DNA of 64,000 bases from NORP240 sp942492445 (lineage in GTDB: Bacteria > Pseudomonadota > Gammaproteobacteria > Pseudomonadales > Pseudohongiellaceae). A program made the position numbers and the translations under genes. Numbering within the stretch: the stretch's first letter is position 1; every line of letters starts with the position of its first letter. The DNA lies in NCBI GenBank assembly GCA_942492445.1, contig CALOEW010000076.1, positions 1-64,000 on the forward strand. Direction: 5' to 3'. Under the pieces are notes generated by a model that had not been told where the DNA came from, ran no database searches, and saw only the letters and a list, made by a program, of their open reading frames with translations. Of this stretch, positions 8,289-17,148 are shown piece after piece.

Positions 8289-9650
8289 ATGCGAAAATTG
8301 GGACTTATCCTGCTGTTTTCCACATTGGCATACGGACAACAAGCATGGGCAGATAGAACTATAAGCGGACGGGTTACAGATTCGGACGGTGGATCACTAA
8401 TCGGTGTGAGTATTCTTGTCAAAGGCACCGTGACAGGATCTGTTACCGATGTTGACGGAAGATTTTCTGTGATAGTTCCGGACGGTAGCAACGAACTGAT
8501 CTTCAGTTATACCGGTTTCGCGACTCAGGAAATTACACTCGATAGTCAAAATGTCGTCGATGTGATGTTGGATTTTGAAAATTCTTACCTGGAAACTGCT
8601 TCAGTCAGCGGTATATCGGATGTAAGAATAGTAAACGAATTTAACGGGCCTACTGTGGGACTGCTTGACGATCGACAGAAAGTAAGCACGATGATACCAC
8701 AGCATCTATTCGGTGTAGCACAAGAAGCTATTCCGGAGGCGTTCAGTGGTTCACTGGATCTGCAGGCACTCAACTATCAAAACGAGCCCTATGTAGTCGG
8801 CTTCTGGCCCGCCACCTGGTCTGCCATTGCGGTTAATATGTTGACCGGTGACGTGCTGGCACTAATTGATAACAATATACAACCTTTCACAATAAATGAA
8901 CTGTATTTTGATTTCATAGCCAGCCAGGAATTAGATACCGGTGATCTTTCACTATGCCAGGATTATCCGGAAAATTCCTCGGGATTGTCCGCGATCTATT
9001 TTATCAACGAATTAAACCTAAATGCTGGCAACGCGCCCACTGTATTGACCCGCTCCGAGGAATGGGAATGGGAATGGGAATTCAACAATAGTCTTAACTG
9101 GCGCTTGAACCGTGCAATTCGCACCTTCGTGGATGGCACCGATCAGATTTTCGACGGGACTGAAGATTTCTTCTTTGACGACTCGCAGGGCCCTTTAGTT
9201 CTGACAGAAAGAACGGCTGATTTTAACGTATTTGTAGATGGAAATTTCGCTGGGCAGGTCGCCGACCAGGTGATGCTCAGCACGCCGCAGTTCTGGCAGC
9301 CGGTGAATGCCTGTCCGGGCTATAAATTTTTAACCACCACAACAGAGGAGACGATCCTTTCAAATGTTAACGGCGTAACCACGACTGAGGTGAATACCAC
9401 TGGTCCACAAATCTACTTGCTTAATCGTAACGATGTAATGATTCCAACAAACATCGGTGTGAGAAATACTACAGAGACAATGAGGGTCGGGTTAGACTTT
9501 ATTGAAATAAATTTTATCGACAAGGAGACGGGGTATCCGGTAAAAACAGAGCGGCTTCGCACCGTTTTTGACTTCTATAATTCAAATACGGGCGATTTCA
9601 ATTTGCCTTTTGAGCCGACTGTGCACATGAACCTGATTGGAATAGAATAG
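8289..9650 (+). CDS. Exported protein with carboxypeptidase-regulatory-like N-terminal domain, function unknown
   Basis: 453 aa. Signal peptide MRKLGLILLFSTLAYGQQAWA. Residues ~22-98 form a carboxypeptidase D regulatory-like beta-sandwich (TISGRVTDSDGGSLIGVSIL, SVTDVDGRFSVIVPDG, LIFSYTGFATQEI), the domain that starts Bacteroidetes SusC-type receptors. The remaining ~350 residues are not a TonB-receptor barrel and are not recognised. They contain a small Glu-Trp run (EWEWEWEF) encoded by a GGGAAT microrepeat at ~9058-9080. Codon use is AT-richer than in the core genes. It sits just after the IS, alone, so transfer from a Bacteroidetes-like donor is plausible but unproven. Likely periplasmic or surface exposed. 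Confidence 0.75.
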   Translation: MRKLGLILLFSTLAYGQQAWADRTISGRVTDSDGGSLIGVSILVKGTVTGSVTDVDGRFSVIVPDGSNELIFSYTGFATQEITLDSQNVVDVMLDFENSYLETASVSGISDVRIVNEFNGPTVGLLDDRQKVSTMIPQHLFGVAQEAIPEAFSGSLDLQALNYQNEPYVVGFWPATWSAIAVNMLTGDVLALIDNNIQPFTINELYFDFIASQELDTGDLSLCQDYPENSSGLSAIYFINELNLNAGNAPTVLTRSEEWEWEWEFNNSLNWRLNRAIRTFVDGTDQIFDGTEDFFFDDSQGPLVLTERTADFNVFVDGNFAGQVADQVMLSTPQFWQPVNACPGYKFLTTTTEETILSNVNGVTTTEVNTTGPQIYLLNRNDVMIPTNIGVRNTTETMRVGLDFIEINFIDKETGYPVKTERLRTVFDFYNSNTGDFNLPFEPTVHMNLIGIE

Positions 9651-9767
9651 TAGCCAGATCAGGAAACTCCCAGGGCTATTTACCAATCTGTAGGCTGCTT
9701 GTTGAATTGAAGCGAAGAATGACCCGGCAATAGTATTTTACTTTGACCCCTCAATCAGGCCGTAGTC

Positions 9768-9977
9768 ATGCAAAATCAATGGCAGATACTGAGTCAACTA
9801 TTCAATGCAATAACCACCCAAAAAAGTGGGTCAATCGAGCATGCAATTCAACAGTACGGGGATCCACGGGTAGTGCTGGGAAATGGCGCTGAGTTTGTAG
9901 CCGTGGATACCGCCGGCAATATGTACGGAGGCGATCCGATCCCCCGCAATCTGCAGAAATACATACGGGTCAGGTAA
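9768..9977 (+). pseudogene. C-terminal remnant of an NHL-type beta-propeller protein
   Basis: The 69-codon ORF ends with AEFVAVDTAGNMYGGDPIPR then NLQKYIRVR. This resembles the last blade of secreted NHL/6-bladed propeller proteins, in which a V-D-x-x-G-N-x-Y motif precedes a final K-(F/Y)-x-R strand. The upstream part (MQNQWQILSQ...) does not fit and coincides with a repeated DNA segment at 9791-9852. No N-terminal blades are present, so this is probably a gene tail left by rearrangement. Confidence 0.45.
9791..9852 (+). repeat. Direct repeat copy A (with 12370-12431)
   Basis: Shares with 12370-12431 a core AAAAGTGGGTCAAT followed by GAG and ATGCAATTCAACA, and a weaker match upstream (GTCAAC...TTC.ATGCAA). 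The spaced GTGGGTCAA motif resembles terminal repeats of IS21-family elements. The two copies bracket the beta-helix pseudogene in the same orientation. Confidence 0.5.
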
Positions 9978-9990
9978 GAGGACATCACCC

Positions 9991-12049
9991 TCAATCGCCT
10001 ACACGCGGACCGTAGTGGGGAAGTGGTTCACCCAGTTCCAGGGCACCTAAATCTGGCGCGGATCCGTTGCTGTTATCCGTGACTGTGGGCAGATGGACAC
10101 CGCTGTCCACGGCGGCGCTGCCGGGTACGAGGCGAAAATCCAGATCTCCGGCAACGTAAATATTCTGCAGGTTGACCACGTCTGTCGAGTCAAGCATGGG
10201 AACATTTCGAAACACGCCGTAATCCAGCAAAACACTGTTGGTATCCTGTCCGGTAGTCCGGCTGTACTCCGAAAGAGTCCCGAATTCCCTGGTCTCCAAC
10301 TGCGGACTTTTGTCAGGGCCCGGATAGTCCGCCAGAATGCCCTGAGGGGGGCTGTTCCAGCGAAAGGTATCCGGGGAACCGGCAAACGGGAAAAAGCCGT
10401 TGTAATCCGATGAACTGTAATTGGTGTAACTGGTAATTCCAAAAAGTACCGCACTGGCGTTCTGGCCCATGATCAGATTATTACGCCAGTGACTGTTCTG
10501 CAGTGTTCCCTCGGTTTCAGAGAGTATGGTGTTGTTGTAAAACACCACTCCTGACGAGCCGACAGTCAACCTGGTGGATCCGCCAGGCAGATTATAGGCA
10601 ATGTTGCGGATCCAGTAGACCGGTCCGCCCAGGGCAGGCTGATTACAGAAGGCGTGCGACGGGTGGTTGATCAGCATGTTTCGCATAACGCGGACGTTAT
10701 GCATGCTGCCATCGGTTTCGATGGGATTGTCGTGGCTGTTGGTTATGTAGTTGTTGTAGAAGTCGATAGCCACCGGCCTGCGATCTCAGTACTCCCGTGG
10801 CGGATATTTCGGTCCGTACCTTCCGGAGCCGGATGCCACCGTCCCGTCCGGATTACCATAAGTTTCCACATTGATGCCATCGTGGAAGTCTGCGATGTAG
10901 TTGTAAGCTACCACGTGACCCGGGCCGAAAAGCTTGATGGCCACATAGGAGTCCATGGCCGGGGGATGGACCTGATTGTCTACCCCGTCAAACCGTGACC
11001 AGAGCTGGGGATCATCCCAGCCTATCATCCGCTCAGGATTGTTACGGCCATAGAACCAGTTGTCCGCAATGTAAAAATTGCTGGAACCTGAATAGTTGGT
11101 AAAAATACCCGCGCCAACGTTTTCGAAGCGGGAATTTTTACCGTCAGACCCTTGGAACCAGCCAGAAACTGGGTACCGGCCCAGATAGCTATTTCCGTAT
11201 TGCGGAACGTGATCCCTTCAAAGTAGGTATAGTCTGCGGCCTTGACGTTAAACAGATTGTAATTGCCATCACCATCGAAAATCACCTCACCGTCACCGGC
11301 AGCTTTGATGACGATCGGTTTATCTTTCGGTGCCATCCGCAGTGAAGTGATAGGTTCCTTCCAGTCGGGAACAGGCGGTTTTCATTCGTGGTGGTATAGA
11401 TATACCGATTGTATTTATACAGTCCGGCATGAACCAGAATAGTGTCGCCGGGACGCACTCGCGGGCGACCGGTTGTGGACCAGTCTGTGCCTGTGCAACT
11501 GTAGTGATAGGCGCAGAGGAGGCCCTCAAAGGAAGGCTCCACTTTCTCGCCCTCATAGTCATGGGGATAGACATGGTAAACATTACCAGCCGCATAGGGT
11601 TCAGGCTCGGGCCGCGTTTTTACCGACAATAATCGTTCCGACTGGCCGAGAACGCCGTCCGGGTCGTCCATCCGAAAGCGCACTTCGTAGGCAGTGTCAG
11701 GTTCCAGATCCAGAACACTGCCGGCGAACATGGGGGGCACCTCGACATCGAAATACACTCCTGCGTAAATTCGTTCTCCTCCCAGTCGCAGCAGAGGCAG
11801 GGATTCAACCCAATGCCCCTCACCTCCTTTTCGATAAGCAACCGATACCACCGCGTTCCGATTGGCATCGCCCCGGATAAACCATTCGAAGCCCAGATTC
11901 TGCAATGTCGGAGGCTCGACGAATAGTTCGTCCGCATAGACACCGTTCTGGCGGTTTGTCTCCGTTTGAGCATTGACGGAATTGAAGCCGGCGAGTGTTG
12001 CGGTAACAGTGAACATGGCGAGGAAACTGGCAAGTGATGGATGCCGCAT
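9991..12049 (-). pseudogene. Exported right-handed parallel beta-helix protein, multiply frameshifted
   Basis: A single leftward gene can be followed from MRHPSLASFLAMFTVTATLA (signal peptide) through a fibronectin-like region (LEPDTAYEVRFRMDDPDGV), then DTILVHAGLYKYNRY and IVIKAAGDGEVIFDGDGNY, a series of Asn-rich beta-helix rungs (DNWFYGRNNPERMIGWDD, HVVAYNYIADFHDG, FYNNYITNSHDNPIETDG) to a stop at 9991. The path needs about three frame changes (two near 11310-11345, one near 11140) and crosses an in-frame TGA at 10786-10788, after YPPREY. Restored length is about 680 aa. The fold is shared by polysaccharide lyases and related carbohydrate-active proteins, but no catalytic residues are assigned. 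It is dead as it stands. Confidence 0.82.
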
Positions 12050-12369
12050 TATTATTCTCCGTGACTTTTCTATCCCGATGAGTCTCGAAGATATTAGTTA
12101 GTAGGGTGAATGTCCAGCCTGGGGGAGAGCGGGCTTGATCGCATCGATCAGGCTTGGACAACTACATAGGGTTTGGTTGAACCATGGAATTTTATGCAAC
12201 GCCGATACGGCACGGAATGGTTATTTGACTGGTTCGCCGGTACGCGCAGTTTCCGTATCTCCGTCAGGGGCTGTCCGTCATGGGTCTAAAACCGCAATAA
12301 GTGTTAATTTGCAACGAATAATGATCCCCTTCGAGTGCACCGGCATGCCCCGAAACCGTTAGCGTCTGG
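12050..12369. other. Intergenic, no gene seen
   Basis: 320 bp upstream of the beta-helix pseudogene, presumably including its old promoter. Only short shadow ORFs. Confidence 0.4.
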
Positions 12370-12431
12370 TGGGTCAACAGTTCGATGCAAAATCAGCCAA
12401 AAGTGGGTCAATGGAGAATGCAATTCAACAA
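12370..12431 (+). repeat. Direct repeat copy B (with 9791-9852)
   Basis: Contains GTGGGTCAACAG just upstream and AAAAGTGGGTCAAT inside, spaced about 30 bp, then ATGCAATTCAACA. Similar to the copy at 9791-9852 over about 60 bp. Possibly the end of an IS21-like element. Confidence 0.5.
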
Positions 12432-12509
12432 ATTGATAAGAGAACCTTAACAGTTCTACCCTTCGTCAAACTGGATAATCTCCGGTCTCGGGGTATACCT
12501 TCTAATCTA

Positions 12510-12528
12510 TTAATCAGAGGTTCCCTAG
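12510..12528 (-). repeat. IS5-type right terminus plus CTAG
   Basis: TTAATCAGAGGTTCC followed by CTAG, the same end as in the MITE and in the lipoprotein unit. No left partner is evident nearby. It marks the exact point where the gene remnant 12529-12812 begins. Confidence 0.7.
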
Positions 12529-12812
12529 TGGTTGAAACGCGTAACTTCAACGGCCTGACTACCAGTTTTGGTATGGTTGGGAGTTCCTACGACAAGGTTC
12601 TCACCGAGCGATTTACCCGGGTGGGTCCCTATACCGTCAACTATGAGTTTACCATCAAAGACTCCTCAAGCTTTACTGACAAATTCACCGCTATCGTGGC
12701 CATGACTAAAGTGGCAGGCCAGCTTTACGAATATGCTTGCCATGAGGGAAATTACGGAATGGTCAATATTCTACGCGGCCCTCATGTTCAAGAGGAGCTG
12801 GCGGAGAAGTAG
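12529..12812 (+). pseudogene. C-terminal remnant of an uncharacterised protein, truncated by a mobile-element end
   Basis: About 94 codons from VVETRNFNGL onward: LTERFTRVGPYTVNYEFTIK, then FTAIVAMTKVAGQLYEYACH (followed by EGNYGM) and NILRGPHVQEELAEK. From memory, E/R-F-T-R ... Y-E-F-T and Y-E-Y-A-C-H-E-G-N-Y characterise the C-terminal part of a widespread uncharacterised proteobacterial family; that is recognition of a pattern, not of a function. The N-terminal part is missing because the reading frame begins directly at an IS5-type terminus (CTAG at 12525). The in-frame ATG at 12369 only fuses repeat DNA to it. Confidence 0.65.
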
Positions 12813-13005
12813 CTGGGCCGCAAGTCCTGAGCGCGCTTACATAGTCTGGATTGCCATAAGCCGCTCCACAAGGGGAGTCAACGCTGTCGCGGCAACGCTG
12901 GAGGAAATGGGCATCGCCGATGTGCTTTTGATCGGCATATCGAAAGGGCAGGACCGCAACGCCGGCCGCGAACATTTTCACTTTTCCGATGGCCGGGGAC
13001 AGCAC

Positions 13006-14121
13006 TTATGGAGCGTCGGCGCCGCAGATCTGCTTATAATTGCCACTCTGCGCCAGGCTTTGCGCCGAACCGGCCGCCAGCGCCAAGGCGCAGTCGAGTG
13101 CCCTGGCGGCGCTGGCTGGATAATCGGGTGTAATCCCACTTCCCTCCAGACGGCTGCCATCGTGCAGGAAGAAATCGGCCAACGGGATGAGCAGTGCAAT
13201 TCCTTCGTCCAGAGGCGCCTGATCGGCATTCAGCACCTCGCCGGCCGATCCGGGCCCGACGATCCTCGCGCGCCCATTATACTGGAGAGCGCCGGTGACG
13301 ACCTCACTCGTGCTGCCGGTTACGCGATCGACGAGAATGAGGACATCGCCGTCGAATGTCGGTGTTTGCGGATCGGCGGCCATCACCAACAGGCCATCGT
13401 CCATCAGGTCGCGGCCAAGGGCCTGCGCGTCGGGTTGGGTCATAGGCGTGGCGGCGGCGACATCGGCTTCGCTGGGCACCGCATCATGGGCGCTGAACCA
13501 GCGATTGGCGACGAGATAACCGACAGGCATCCGCTCCGGCGCCAGACGCGCCAGCACCGGCCATGCGGCAAAGGTGCCGCCCAGATTGCCGCGCAGATCG
13601 ATGATCAGCGTATCGAGATCGGCGGCGATTGCCTCTCCGAAACGCGCATTGATCTGTTCCATAATGGCCGCGCCGAAAAAGGAGCGGATATGGATCAGTC
13701 CGATGCCGTTCCCCCTGTCTGTAAAGGTCGCGACGGCCTCTTCCTGCGCCTGCGCATCGGCTGCCTCAAGTCTTTGCGCAAGACTTTCATTCAAGAGCAT
13801 CAGTTCGAAATGGGAAAACAGGACATGATTGTCGCGCGCGGTTTCAAAGGCTTGCCGAAACTCGACATCGCTTTGTGCCTGTGCTGTCAATGCGCCGAAT
13901 TCTTCCCGGAATGCGTGCCATTCGGGTTGCTCCAGAACGGCCGGGTTGAATATAAGGCTGCCGATGATCTGATCGAAGCGCGGCAAGAGCGCGACATAGT
14001 CACGTTGCGGTTCAGCGGGTTCGGCGGTTGGGGTCTGGGCCGCGGCTTGGCCCGGCGTCATTGTCCCGCATGCCGCCAGGCAAGCCGCCATTCCAAATAG
14101 GATACCGATAGGTTTTGTCAT
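13006..14121 (-). CDS. S41-family peptidase-like lipoprotein
   Basis: 371 aa. Signal peptide with lipobox (GMAACLAACGT), so probably membrane-anchored. The core resembles the S41 (C-terminal processing protease) fold: GIGLIHIRSFFG, DTLIIDLRGNLGGTFAAWPV, DVLILVDRVTGSTSEVVTGA, ARIVGPGSAGEVLN. The serine of GSTSEV aligns with the catalytic serine (SASASEIF in Prc, 22355-24628), but the Gly-Lys of Prc (TFGKG) is GSAGE here, so the usual catalytic lysine is absent. No PDZ domain is evident. The base composition looks richer in GC than its neighbours and the codon use alphaproteobacterial, suggesting transfer. It may use a different base or be inactive. Confidence 0.8.
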   Translation of the reverse strand: MTKPIGILFGMAACLAACGTMTPGQAAAQTPTAEPAEPQRDYVALLPRFDQIIGSLIFNPAVLEQPEWHAFREEFGALTAQAQSDVEFRQAFETARDNHVLFSHFELMLLNESLAQRLEAADAQAQEEAVATFTDRGNGIGLIHIRSFFGAAIMEQINARFGEAIAADLDTLIIDLRGNLGGTFAAWPVLARLAPERMPVGYLVANRWFSAHDAVPSEADVAAATPMTQPDAQALGRDLMDDGLLVMAADPQTPTFDGDVLILVDRVTGSTSEVVTGALQYNGRARIVGPGSAGEVLNADQAPLDEGIALLIPLADFFLHDGSRLEGSGITPDYPASAARALDCALALAAGSAQSLAQSGNYKQICGADAP

Positions 14122-14265
14122 GAATGTGTCTCCCGCAATGCGCGGTCGAGCGCGGTGTCCGCGGGCGTTGCATTGGGCAATACAGATATTGGGAAACTCA
14201 CAAGTACTGCGATCGAACCTAGAGTCTTTATTTTTCTATTCACCTTGTTTTCTCCTAGCAGCAAG

Positions 14266-14988
14266 TTAGACAGCAGCATCAGCAAGACGCGCTGCTGCGA
14301 CTTCCCAGTTTACATTCCGCATAAATGCATCAATATACTGACCGGCTGCCGCACCATAGTCCATATGGTACGAATGTTCGTACATGTCCAGAACGAGAAC
14401 AGGGCTGGAATAAATCGGGCTGTTTGTGTGATCAGCCATCCAGTAGTTTTCCAAGGTTCCGAGTTGGTGATTCCACGCCAGCATTACCCAGCCTGAGCCG
14501 CCACTCAATCCGGAGGCGACGCGTGTGAATTCTTTCTCCCAGGTCGTCACGCTGCCAAATGAAGACACGAGAGCGCGGTCCAATTCAGCATTGCGACTGC
14601 CTGGCGGGGCCAGGTTATCAAAGTACAATTCGTGCAGCACAACCGACCCGGTGCGCATCAGGTGCTCGCGTTTCAAATCGTTGTAGACATACGCGGGTAT
14701 TGCATCGTCGCCGAGTGCTTCCTCCAGGCGTTCTTTAATGGTATTGAACGCGCGCACTGAGCCGGCGTAGTTATTCTGGTGATGGGAGATAATCACAGAC
14801 CCGGAGATTCCATCAAGTCCGTCCGGTTCAAAATTCAGAGGTTTGATCTGCGTATTTGCTGCGAAAGCACTGCCGATTAAGGCCACCGGTTGCTGCTGAG
14901 CCTTCGCCATTGAAGTCGAACTTCCGGCTGCAAGGCTCGCAGCACCGACCCCGATCAATTTGAGTGCTTCTCTTCGTCGATTGTTCAT
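14266..14988 (-). CDS. Tat-exported Fe/Mn superoxide dismutase
   Basis: 240 aa. The N-terminus NNRRREALKLIGVGAASLAAG is a twin-arginine signal, so the enzyme is folded before export to the periplasm. The body is the iron/manganese SOD family: SHHQNNYAG (first metal His), VVLHELYFDNLAPPG (second His), GSGWVMLAWN, and DMYEHSYHMDYG (Asp and His ligands). Most Fe/Mn SODs are cytoplasmic, so export is noteworthy. The sequence does not say which metal is used. It is monocistronic or follows a short gap from the S41 gene on the same strand. It sits among other exported proteins, which fits protection from external superoxide. Confidence 0.93.
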   Translation of the reverse strand: MNNRRREALKLIGVGAASLAAGSSTSMAKAQQQPVALIGSAFAANTQIKPLNFEPDGLDGISGSVIISHHQNNYAGSVRAFNTIKERLEEALGDDAIPAYVYNDLKREHLMRTGSVVLHELYFDNLAPPGSRNAELDRALVSSFGSVTTWEKEFTRVASGLSGGSGWVMLAWNHQLGTLENYWMADHTNSPIYSSPVLVLDMYEHSYHMDYGAAAGQYIDAFMRNVNWEVAAARLADAAV

Positions 14989-15097
14989 AAGACATTCCTC
15001 TGGGGCGGTTGATTAGAAAGCCTCTGGTCAATCAGGAAGTGCAGGCGACGGCAGAACTCCGTCACCCGAACTCCATGCATTGTAATTTTATCCTGGC

Positions 15098-15619
15098 TTA
15101 TCTTGGTCCAGCGGGTCTTATCTGCCCACGTATCTCACCACTGGCGATGTCACCGGGGCCAGTATTTGGGGAGCCAATTCCATCATTGGTATGCACATTG
15201 ACATAGGCGCCTCCCGTCCTCAGGGCTTCGATAAGCACCGAAATATCCTGGCCCGCTAACGGCCCTACCAGGTCAGCCGACTCCAGCAGACCTTCGTTTA
15301 GGACACCCTGTGTCCGCCCCCCGCCGGAAATCTCGGGGCCATAAAGAAAGGCGACTACAGCTCCGTTGGAACCGGCAGGAGCCAGATGGATGTGCGAGGC
15401 AACCACATTGTGAATGTTGGCCACGTTAAGGCGAAAGGCTAAAAACCCACCCTCGCCAGTGACCTGAAAAATCGCCTGCCCGGTTGCACCAGACTCTACC
15501 AAAGGGACCTCTTGATCGCCAGACAGGTGGGCTACGAAATTACGGGAAGCAGGCTTCTGCGCGTAAGTTGAGAGAGGCAGTAGAGCAGTAATAATCAATA
15601 ACAACAGATGTTTATTCAC
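15098..15619 (-). CDS. Exported CHRD-domain protein
   Basis: 173 aa. Signal peptide MNKHLLLLIITALLPLSTYA. The mature part is a CHRD domain: FVAHLSGDQEVPLVESGATG, then AIFQV, FRLNVANIHNVVASHIHLAP, AYVNVHTNDGIGSPNTGPGD and GEIRGQI. In bacteria these stand-alone domains are common in the periplasm but their biochemical role is not established. It is transcribed leftward on its own; the gap to the SOD gene is about 110 bp. Confidence 0.9.
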   Translation of the reverse strand: MNKHLLLLIITALLPLSTYAQKPASRNFVAHLSGDQEVPLVESGATGQAIFQVTGEGGFLAFRLNVANIHNVVASHIHLAPAGSNGAVVAFLYGPEISGGGRTQGVLNEGLLESADLVGPLAGQDISVLIEALRTGGAYVNVHTNDGIGSPNTGPGDIASGEIRGQIRPAGPR

Positions 15620-15804
15620 GATTTAAGTCCTTTGTTGATGTTATTTAATTTCAGGTATCCGGGATGAAAGCTGCCTCCCGGACTGGAATTGCTCGATCAG
15701 TCGGTGCCACCGTTTTCACCAGGCGTGGCCAAACCAGTGACATCCGCCGATCCAGTCCCGGAATTAAAATTAACGGGTACTGTCAAGGTAAGGCAGAAAT
15801 TCCA

Positions 15805-16519
15805 TTAAGGAACCTCTGATTGATATATGCCCAGATGCAATGAAAAGGTTTAGGCCCCATCTGAGGTCGGGATGTTGTCAGTGATATCCAGCAGTCCCGC
15901 CAGGTCAGTAAAGAAAGGCGTGCAGGTGTGTGAATAAAATGCTGTCAACGACTCAAATTCCATTGTTACTCCCCTTGCTGCTGACGCTCACGGGTTGCAC
16001 GATTATCAGGCAACGTGAATACAAACCCTTTGTCCAAGTTCTGGATGGACAGAACGTACTCGAGATTTCCACGTATCCGGCAGAATTTCCCACCCGCTTA
16101 AGAAAACGGGCAGTGATCCAGAGGTATGAGTCACACGATGAAATGTACTTTCAGATCAATATTCGCGACAAGAGGAGAAAAATAGGACCCAATCCGCTGG
16201 TGCAGTCAATCACCATTCATTTGTTCTCCTACCAGATGGGTGATGAACCACCGACAGTTATGCTAACTGATTATCCAGGCTATTTTTGGATGCAGAATAA
16301 TCCTCGATATGCGCAACAAGATCTGCCCCCGATTCCGTATTGGCCCCAGGGCAAAGTCTCTATCGAAATCGACTTCACTCTTAACGGTGAAAGATATAAA
16401 TTGAAAGGCAATATGCCGGCCAGGGAACATACCCTGGTACTCCCTACGTTAATCGCCACGCAGAGCATATGAGGGGTCGTATCTCCAAAAACATGGGTAA
16501 TTAATCAGAGGTTCCCTAG
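15805..16519. mobile_element. IS5-type terminal repeats enclosing a lipoprotein gene
   Basis: Left end GGAACCTCTGATTGAT at 15809 and right end AATTAATCAGAGGTTCC ending 16515 form a 707-bp unit. Flanks are TTAA (15805-15808) and CTAG (16516-16519), both YTAR-like but not identical. No transposase lies inside. The only gene is the lipoprotein at 15930-16472. It looks like a non-autonomous transposable unit with a passenger gene, or two independent termini by chance. Confidence 0.55.
15930..16472 (+). CDS. Small lipoprotein, function unknown
   Basis: 180 aa. Signal peptide with lipobox LTLTGC (Cys about residue 23), then a ~155-residue domain with many beta-type stretches (FVQVLDGQNVLEI, MYFQINIRDKRRKIGPNPLV, SIEIDFTLNGERYKLKG). 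Not recognised. The start may be the GTG at 15930 or the ATG at 15939. It lies alone between two IS5-type termini, so it may travel with them. Nothing suggests a transposition function. Confidence 0.75.
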   Translation: MNKMLSTTQIPLLLPLLLTLTGCTIIRQREYKPFVQVLDGQNVLEISTYPAEFPTRLRKRAVIQRYESHDEMYFQINIRDKRRKIGPNPLVQSITIHLFSYQMGDEPPTVMLTDYPGYFWMQNNPRYAQQDLPPIPYWPQGKVSIEIDFTLNGERYKLKGNMPAREHTLVLPTLIATQSI

Positions 16520-17121
16520 AAACCCCCGAATGTGTCAATGCCCAGTTTACCCGCGTAGCGGGATTCGATTATTTCGTGCTTTCTTAATCCCCCCTCCAGT
16601 AGCAGCGACACGTCTTCGGAGATTTGATTTACCGCCTCAAATTCCTGATTGCTCAATTGCGACAACTGCAGAACCGATCCCCAGAGAGACAGCATACTGC
16701 TATCGATAATCCGAGCTCCGTTTGATTTGGCCCACTCGGCACCAATTGCGATGCCAAGTCTTTCCAGTTCACAGATTAATTTCGGCCGCAATTGAGGTTC
16801 GGCGCGCTGGGACAGCTCTGCCTGAATATCCAGCCATCCGCGTGGGTAAACAACCGTTCCGGTATAGAAACTCCGCACCCAATTCAGATAGTCTTGCTGA
16901 GATTGCACCTGTTGATTCAGGTGATCTGCTTGCCATGCTGCAATAAAAAGTTGTTGCCTGGGAAGAAAATCAGGCCAGTTCCAGGCACGCGGCGAGACGC
17001 AGGCTGTGAGAAGCAGCAGAACCAGAACTGCTACTGTAATTCTGAATAGATAAATCCTGTTGCTCCAGGGAGGTTCAGCTTCCCTGATTCCACGACGAAA
17101 AAGTGTAAAGTGCTGCAGCAT
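16516..17121 (-). CDS. Lipoprotein, function unknown
   Basis: 201 aa. After about 27 basic/polar residues a hydrophobic stretch (ITVAVLVLLLLTACVSPR) ends in a lipobox. The mature part is mostly helical (DHLNQQVQSQQDYLNWVRSF, RPKLICELERLGIAIGAEWA) and is not recognised. Its stop codon is the TAG of CTAG at 16516-16519, directly joined to an IS5-type terminus, so insertion occurred at or just after the stop. The next gene upstream on this strand (BON protein) ends 28 bp before its start, so they may be co-transcribed. Confidence 0.7.
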   Translation of the reverse strand: MLQHFTLFRRGIREAEPPWSNRIYLFRITVAVLVLLLLTACVSPRAWNWPDFLPRQQLFIAAWQADHLNQQVQSQQDYLNWVRSFYTGTVVYPRGWLDIQAELSQRAEPQLRPKLICELERLGIAIGAEWAKSNGARIIDSSMLSLWGSVLQLSQLSNQEFEAVNQISEDVSLLLEGGLRKHEIIESRYAGKLGIDTFGGF

Positions 17122-17148
17122 GAATCACTTGTTGCTGAAATTGCTACT

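Noticed and set aside
12733..14100. 455-aa plus-strand ORF
   Set aside because: Shadow of the high-GC S41-like gene on the other strand; composition is typical of an antisense frame.
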